Shown piece by piece: positions 6,822-10,436 of a stretch of DNA of 10,436 bases. Below the pieces are notes generated by a model. The model saw only the letters and a program-made list of their open reading frames with translations, was not told the DNA's origin and did no database searches. Origin of the DNA: an uncultured Lachnospiraceae bacterium. GTDB lineage: Bacteria > Bacillota > Clostridia > Lachnospirales > Lachnospiraceae. The stretch spans positions 1 to 10,436 of the forward strand of contig CAMJKC010000050.1 in assembly GCA_946406305.1 (NCBI GenBank), in the 5' to 3' direction. The stretch's first letter is position 1. Each line of letters begins with the position of its first letter. The position numbers were made by a program, and so were the translations under genes.

Positions 6822-8927
6822 ATGAGAAATGATAGCGCAAAACTACAAGTCCGCCTTTGGAAGTATAAATCCAATCCAGTATTAAAAGATACAGATTTTG
6901 ATGGATTAGAAGATGGGTTTGGATATGAAATAAAAAATGGAATAGAAGTTCCAGTAGCCCTTAATATACCATATGATAAAAGGCCAAAAGATAATTATTT
7001 TACAGGAAGAATGCATACTACAAGAATGACTGGGAATGATGCCATAAAAGTAGATATGAATATGGACTATAGATATTTCTTTTTAAGTAATAAAATGTAT
7101 TATGATGAATTATCAACTATGTCATTACTTTATGCCAATAGCATATATAGGAAAGGTTCAGGGCAATCTATGCATAGTGGACTTCAATTAAGGTCTGCAA
7201 ATAATTTGATAAATATAAATAATGGCAAATTACTATATAGTAAGGAAGAAATAGATAATATAAGTATTGATAGTTTTAATAACTTGCAAGTAAAAGAAAT
7301 GATGGAGCATTTTGGGTTTAAGGATGTAAAGACTTACTATATGGGAGAGCCTGGCGGCGAAGGCGATGAAAATAAAGAGTATTTTTATGATAAATTTTCA
7401 GTAAAAGAAGATGAAATAGTCAAAGTAAGAATACCAGAGTCAGAGGAAGATAAAAATTATAAAGGCATAGGAAAAAAATATAATAATATAGATGAAATAT
7501 ACTTGGGTTACAAAGATACACACAAAGGAAGAGTAGCTATAGGTTATAAAAACATAGAGTATCACGGACTTGATAAAACAGTTATTGGAATAGTAATAAG
7601 GGGCACGGCAGAAGATGATGACTGGGACAGCGACTTTGATATGGGGGATATAAGAATAAAGGAACTGATAGATAAAAATGGAAGAAAAGATTATTTTGGT
7701 TATGATGGTGACTTACAAAAATTAGGTTATGATATGCAGTATAGAGAAGAACTAAATCATTTTATAGATGGTTATGATGACTGGACACATACATACCATC
7801 ATGCAGGTTTTGATATAGTAGCCAATAGAATATTAGAAGTACTTGAAAATTATATTAAAAATTATAATGGAAAATTTGGAAGAGAAAGATGCTTTTGGAT
7901 AACAGGTCACTCAATGGGAGCAGGAGTAGCGAATTTAGTAAGTGCATATATCTTAAATGGATATGGCGTATATGGAGGAAATAGAGATAATGTATATTGC
8001 TATACATATGCTGCACCTAACACATATTATTTAACTGATAAAGATGAAGAAGCTGATTATCCAAATGCAACTAAATATAGATGTATATTTAATGTAGTAA
8101 ATGATGATGACTTTGTGCCTAAACTTCCTATGGAAAAATGTGAGTGGACTAAGTATGGGAGAGTAGCGGAGTATAGCATTGAAAATAAAGATAAAAACAT
8201 ATATTCACGTAGACAGAGTAATAGTGAAAATACATTATATATGGATGGTGATTATAGAAAATATATTGCAAATATGTATCAGTCCAATAATTATGAAATG
8301 AATAGTTTAATAAATGAATTATCAAATATTTATTTACATACTACTCAAATGAGAAAATGCACATATTCATTTGATAGAAATGGTGAAAAGATTGAAGCAA
8401 AAAAAGTAAGCATAGATAATATATTAAATACTAATAAAAACGCTCGTCCTTATCAAAGAATAAGTAGATATAAAAAAAATATAGATATACCATTTATTAA
8501 TAAAAATATTGATATTGACTTGCCTCTTGAAGCAGGTGTTGCAAATGTACAATCTCAAATGCCAGCATATTTTATGCAATGTATTGCACATAGTATGCAC
8601 ACATATCTTGATGATGAAAATGCGTTAGAAGGAATTGCGAATTATATTGATAGTGATAAAACTGATAAATTAGAAATAATTGCAAAAAAGTTTAATTTTA
8701 AGATTAAAGGGACAATTTTTAAAGATGAAGATGGAATATGGAAAATAGAGTTCAATGGAAAAAGATATAACATAAATCAAGCAATTTTCAAATTTACTGT
8801 ATTTGCTGATGAATATAAGCAAGCACATACAAAATTAATTGACACATCTGAATATTTGGAATTTCCACATTATGTCGAGAGTTATTATATTTTAACTAAA
8901 AAAGTATTAACAGTTGATTTTAAGTAG
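6822..8927 (+). CDS. Lipase-type toxin module, variant C (class 3 lipase fold with TSP3-like linker)
   Basis: A 701-residue protein, the longest and most complete lipase module here. Residues 1-175 are identical to variant A: TSP3-like DTDFDGLED at 23-31 and the MHTTR linker near 64-68. A linker of about 45 residues (176-225) that A mostly lacks follows. The lipase domain then runs through IVIRGTAEDDDW (257-268), YHHAGFDIVANR (325-336), GHSMGAG with Ser364, YTYAAPNTY, acid Asp430 in NDDDFVPKLP, and His683 in PHYVESY; SMHTY has a second conserved His593. The acid-to-histidine region is longer than in A and mostly unlike A and B, apart from QMPAY.M..IA.SMH.Y. It is probably a lipid-cleaving effector by fold; substrate unknown. 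There is no signal sequence or secretion domain and no convincing Shine-Dalgarno at 6822. I3 starts 8 bp after the stop. Confidence 0.8.
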   Translation: MRNDSAKLQVRLWKYKSNPVLKDTDFDGLEDGFGYEIKNGIEVPVALNIPYDKRPKDNYFTGRMHTTRMTGNDAIKVDMNMDYRYFFLSNKMYYDELSTMSLLYANSIYRKGSGQSMHSGLQLRSANNLININNGKLLYSKEEIDNISIDSFNNLQVKEMMEHFGFKDVKTYYMGEPGGEGDENKEYFYDKFSVKEDEIVKVRIPESEEDKNYKGIGKKYNNIDEIYLGYKDTHKGRVAIGYKNIEYHGLDKTVIGIVIRGTAEDDDWDSDFDMGDIRIKELIDKNGRKDYFGYDGDLQKLGYDMQYREELNHFIDGYDDWTHTYHHAGFDIVANRILEVLENYIKNYNGKFGRERCFWITGHSMGAGVANLVSAYILNGYGVYGGNRDNVYCYTYAAPNTYYLTDKDEEADYPNATKYRCIFNVVNDDDFVPKLPMEKCEWTKYGRVAEYSIENKDKNIYSRRQSNSENTLYMDGDYRKYIANMYQSNNYEMNSLINELSNIYLHTTQMRKCTYSFDRNGEKIEAKKVSIDNILNTNKNARPYQRISRYKKNIDIPFINKNIDIDLPLEAGVANVQSQMPAYFMQCIAHSMHTYLDDENALEGIANYIDSDKTDKLEIIAKKFNFKIKGTIFKDEDGIWKIEFNGKRYNINQAIFKFTVFADEYKQAHTKLIDTSEYLEFPHYVESYYILTKKVLTVDFK

Positions 8928-8930
8928 GTG
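8925..8930 (+). promoter_or_regulatory. Ribosome binding site of I3
   Basis: TAGGTG, formed from the lipase C stop codon plus GTG, lies 4 bp before the ATG at 8935. It favours this start over the upstream in-frame TTG at 8914, which would overlap lipase C, and suggests stop-start translational coupling. Confidence 0.6.
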
Positions 8931-8934
8931 CATT

Positions 8935-9762
8935 ATGAAAAAGAAAACAGTTTATTTTTTATTTATAATTATTATATTTTGTATATTGACATTATCATAT
9001 TTGTATATAGGTATAAAAAAAGCTAATTCTGAATTAGAAAATTTTGACACTAATCAAGTATTAACTATAGATAATTTTTATAAATACAAAATAAATAATT
9101 TATCTAAAAAAATTAAAAAAGATGCCGATGTTGTTCTCAACAAATATATTGATAACACTTATGGATTAACAAAATCACATTTTAAAATTAAATATAATGG
9201 AGTTAAACTTTATAATGGTATTAGTGATAGTCTTGTAGTAAGTTATGATATTAATACAACATTTATGGATAATAAATTTAAGATACTAATTGGTTACTAT
9301 TCACTAGAAGTATTAGAAGATACATTTTGTAATGTTTTTTATATAGACCATAAATTCCAACACCTCTATAGTAATTGGGTCAAAAAACAAGTATGGATAG
9401 ATGATGAGAATGTGGAGTTTGGGTTTGCAGGGAACTTTGATGATCCATACATAGATTTTGATAAGATAACAACTTTATCTGAAGACTATAGGGAGGTGTT
9501 TGAGAATACGCATAATTTGTATTGTAATAAATGCTATATAAATAATTTATTTGAATTAAATGAAGAAAATGCAAAAGTAATTGCTGATGAATTAAGAAAT
9601 AAATATCTATTTAATGCTAGTAAAATAACTGGAATGCCACAAGAAAAAAAAATTAGTGGGCATATTTATATGTCTACAAATGAGTTTAATAGTGGATCTG
9701 GTAGTGATTTTGCTTTTATATTTGATTTGCACAATTTCAGTAGTGAGTTAAATATTTTTTAA
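8935..9762 (+). CDS. I3: single-pass membrane protein, putative immunity partner of lipase C
   Basis: A 275-residue protein (MKKKTVYFLF...) with one N-terminal hydrophobic segment at about residues 6-27 and no lipobox followed by a plausible mature lipoprotein. NKYIDNTYG (69-77) matches the corresponding motif in I1 and I2. The shared core covers 140-164 (KFQHLYSNWVKKQVW, IDDENVEFGF) and continues through PYIDFDKITTLSEDYREVF and ENTHNLY. The N-terminal part and the region after residue 197 differ from I1 and I2; the end contains DFAFIFDLHNF. Location behind lipase C and anchoring on what should be the outer face fit an immunity protein against a membrane-damaging lipase. That role is inference, and I know no named family for it. 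Confidence 0.65.
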   Translation: MKKKTVYFLFIIIIFCILTLSYLYIGIKKANSELENFDTNQVLTIDNFYKYKINNLSKKIKKDADVVLNKYIDNTYGLTKSHFKIKYNGVKLYNGISDSLVVSYDINTTFMDNKFKILIGYYSLEVLEDTFCNVFYIDHKFQHLYSNWVKKQVWIDDENVEFGFAGNFDDPYIDFDKITTLSEDYREVFENTHNLYCNKCYINNLFELNEENAKVIADELRNKYLFNASKITGMPQEKKISGHIYMSTNEFNSGSGSDFAFIFDLHNFSSELNIF

Positions 9763-9833
9763 ATATAAAAGATTTTGATGGGATAGATGATAATGTAGAT
9801 AAAGTTCAAAAAAATAACTTTTTTACGGGAAGA
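9747..9833 (+). pseudogene. TSP3-like linker remnant without a start codon, in frame with the next ORF
   Basis: The frame of the 9834 ORF is open back to a TGA at 9744-9746 and encodes KDFDGIDDNVDKVQK then NNFFTGR. This is clearly the same TSP3/MHTTR linker as in lipases A and C (DFDGLEDG ... NYFTGR). No ATG, GTG or TTG start is present in it, and it overlaps the end of I3. It is therefore the truncated 5' edge of an orphan module, coding in a full-length toxin but probably untranslated here. Confidence 0.6.
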
Positions 9834-10163
9834 ATGCACACAACAAGACTTAGTGGAGATGATGCCATAGAAGTAGCAACTTCTGGTCATGTTGAGATGT
9901 ATATAGATACTAATCATACATGGGGGTGGGGCGATAAACACTGTACGATGTATGATAAAAATGGTAATTTGGGGTGGGAAGGAAGTTTTAAGAAAGATAA
10001 TAATACTAATTATTTCAAATGGAGTAATAGAATAGGAAGAAAACGAAATAATAATAGTATAGTTAATCATAATTCTGGAAATGATAAAAGAGAGTATAAG
10101 TATATTATTAGTCCTAATCCTAACAAACAAAATATGACACCTAAGTTTAGTGTAAGGGGGTAA
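9834..10163 (+). CDS. Orphan toxin-like module with shared linker and an unrelated short C-terminus
   Basis: A 109-residue reading frame that starts inside the shared linker (MHTTRLSGDDAIEV, equivalent to residues 64-77 of lipases A and C) and then departs completely from the lipases. Residues 18-25 read GHVEMYID, followed by a Trp/Gly-rich stretch (TWGWGDKHC, NLGWEG) and a basic, Asn-rich tail. The GHV..YI start is faintly reminiscent of permuted NlpC/P60-like papain-fold hydrolases, but the rest is too short to confirm this, and only one cysteine (Cys37) is present. ACGGGAAGA before the ATG is only a chance-grade ribosome site, since the same codons occur inside the lipases. A lipoprotein follows 5 bp after the stop and may be its partner. 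This could be a small toxin of another class or a degraded fragment. Confidence 0.5.
   Translation: MHTTRLSGDDAIEVATSGHVEMYIDTNHTWGWGDKHCTMYDKNGNLGWEGSFKKDNNTNYFKWSNRIGRKRNNNSIVNHNSGNDKREYKYIISPNPNKQNMTPKFSVRG
10154..10160 (+). promoter_or_regulatory. Ribosome binding site of the terminal lipoprotein gene
   Basis: AAGGGGG lies 8 bp before the ATG at 10169 and overlaps the last codons of the preceding ORF. It is the strongest Shine-Dalgarno in the window. Confidence 0.75.
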
Positions 10164-10168
10164 TAAAA

Positions 10169-10436
10169 ATGAAGAATAAATATTTTAGATATATATTATT
10201 ATTTTCAGTTAGTATATTATTAGTTTCTTGCAAAAAAAAAGAAAAAATTGAAGTTAAAGGAAGAGAATATATAACAGAGAGTGGATTTAGTCAAGAAACA
10301 ACTATAAGTATAGAAGACACAAAAGAAATAGAAACAACAACTGAAAAATTTGATATAAAAAAACATCCAGAAATGTGGTCTATGACTGATAAAGAAACAT
10401 ATATATTCATTTTAAATGATGTTTTAGATAATGGAT
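10169..10436 (+). CDS. Lipoprotein, 5' part (continues past window end), candidate partner of the last module
   Basis: An 89-codon open frame running off the window. The N-terminus MKNKYFRYILLLFSVSILLVSC is a typical lipoprotein signal: positive start, hydrophobic core, and lipobox LVSC with the lipidated Cys22. A lysine run and an acidic, Thr-rich spacer (about 40-65) follow, then the start of a folded part (HPEMWSMTDKETYIFIL). None of the I1-I3 core motifs is visible in the portion seen. By analogy with the neighbouring pairs it could be the immunity protein for the 9747-10163 module, held on the outer face of the membrane. That is inference; the lipoprotein call itself is well supported. 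A run of nine A (10232-10240) directly follows the lipobox cysteine codon. Confidence 0.75.
   Translation, partial: MKNKYFRYILLFSVSILLVSCKKKEKIEVKGREYITESGFSQETTISIEDTKEIETTTEKFDIKKHPEMWSMTDKETYIFILNDVLDNG

Larger units (their letters stand above)
4932..7333 (+). repeat. Long direct repeat, right copy (partner 1-2402)
   Basis: Same content as 1-2402, here ending in the first 170 codons of lipase C. After 7333 the sequences stay homologous but diverge with many synonymous changes, so the right edge is a switch between related alleles and not a junction with unrelated DNA. Confidence 0.9.

Noticed and set aside
9380..9574. Minus-strand ORF of 64 codons
   Set aside because: Antisense to the conserved core of I3; no support.
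9759..10130. Minus-strand ORF of 123 codons with hydrophobic stretches
   Set aside because: Antisense to the linker-bearing module; the hydrophobicity comes from reversed Asn/Lys/Asp codons. The + frame has clear homology to lipases A and C.
1..10436. CRISPR array or insertion sequence as the source of the repeats
   Set aside because: The repeats are kilobase-scale coding copies with no short spaced units; no transposase frame or terminal inverted repeat is visible.

Overview
This is AT-rich DNA (GC around 30% by eye) with purine-rich Shine-Dalgarno sites (AGGTG, GTGAGG, AAGGGGG). It suggests a low-GC Firmicute, probably an anaerobic Clostridia-type bacterium; other AT-rich phyla are not excluded and no housekeeping gene fixes the taxon. 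Every supported gene is on the + strand and tightly packed. I see no promoter, terminator, tRNA, CRISPR array or transposase.

The window is an array of repeated toxin/immunity-like cassettes. Each cassette has a module ending in a class 3 lipase-type alpha/beta hydrolase (GHSMG nucleophile motif, DDFV acid motif, C-terminal PHY.ESY histidine motif, terminal DFK). It is followed 8-13 bp later by a small single-pass membrane protein with its own strong ribosome binding site. Three lipase variants are present: A (1891-3759), B (4580-5716, with its 3' part also at 1-785) and C (6822-8927). Three membrane partners are present: I1 (798-1697, repeated at 5729-6628), I2 (3771-4598) and I3 (8935-9762). 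The partners share a central block (KFQHLYSEWVKKQVG...) but differ on both sides of it, as polymorphic immunity proteins do.

Layout: 3' end of lipase B; I1; a 65-codon ORF ending at an in-frame TAA; lipase A, which starts directly at a calcium-binding TSP3-like linker; I2; N-terminally truncated lipase B; I1 again; the same 65-codon ORF; lipase C; I3. A fourth, different module follows (9747-10163): the same linker joined to an unrelated short C-terminus. The window ends in the start of a lipoprotein (10169 onward). Positions 1-2402 are repeated without visible change at 4932-7333 (offset 4931 bp). A further 305 bp of lipase A around the catalytic serine is copied in lipase B with one mismatch.

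Interpretation (inference): these look like orphan C-terminal cassettes of a secreted polymorphic lipase toxin, each with a membrane-anchored immunity protein facing the lipid-damaging enzyme. The full-length toxin, with its secretion domain, would lie outside the window. The toxin modules lack N-terminal secretion domains and visible ribosome binding sites, while the partners keep theirs. That fits a reservoir that recombines with an expressed gene while continuing to make immunity proteins.
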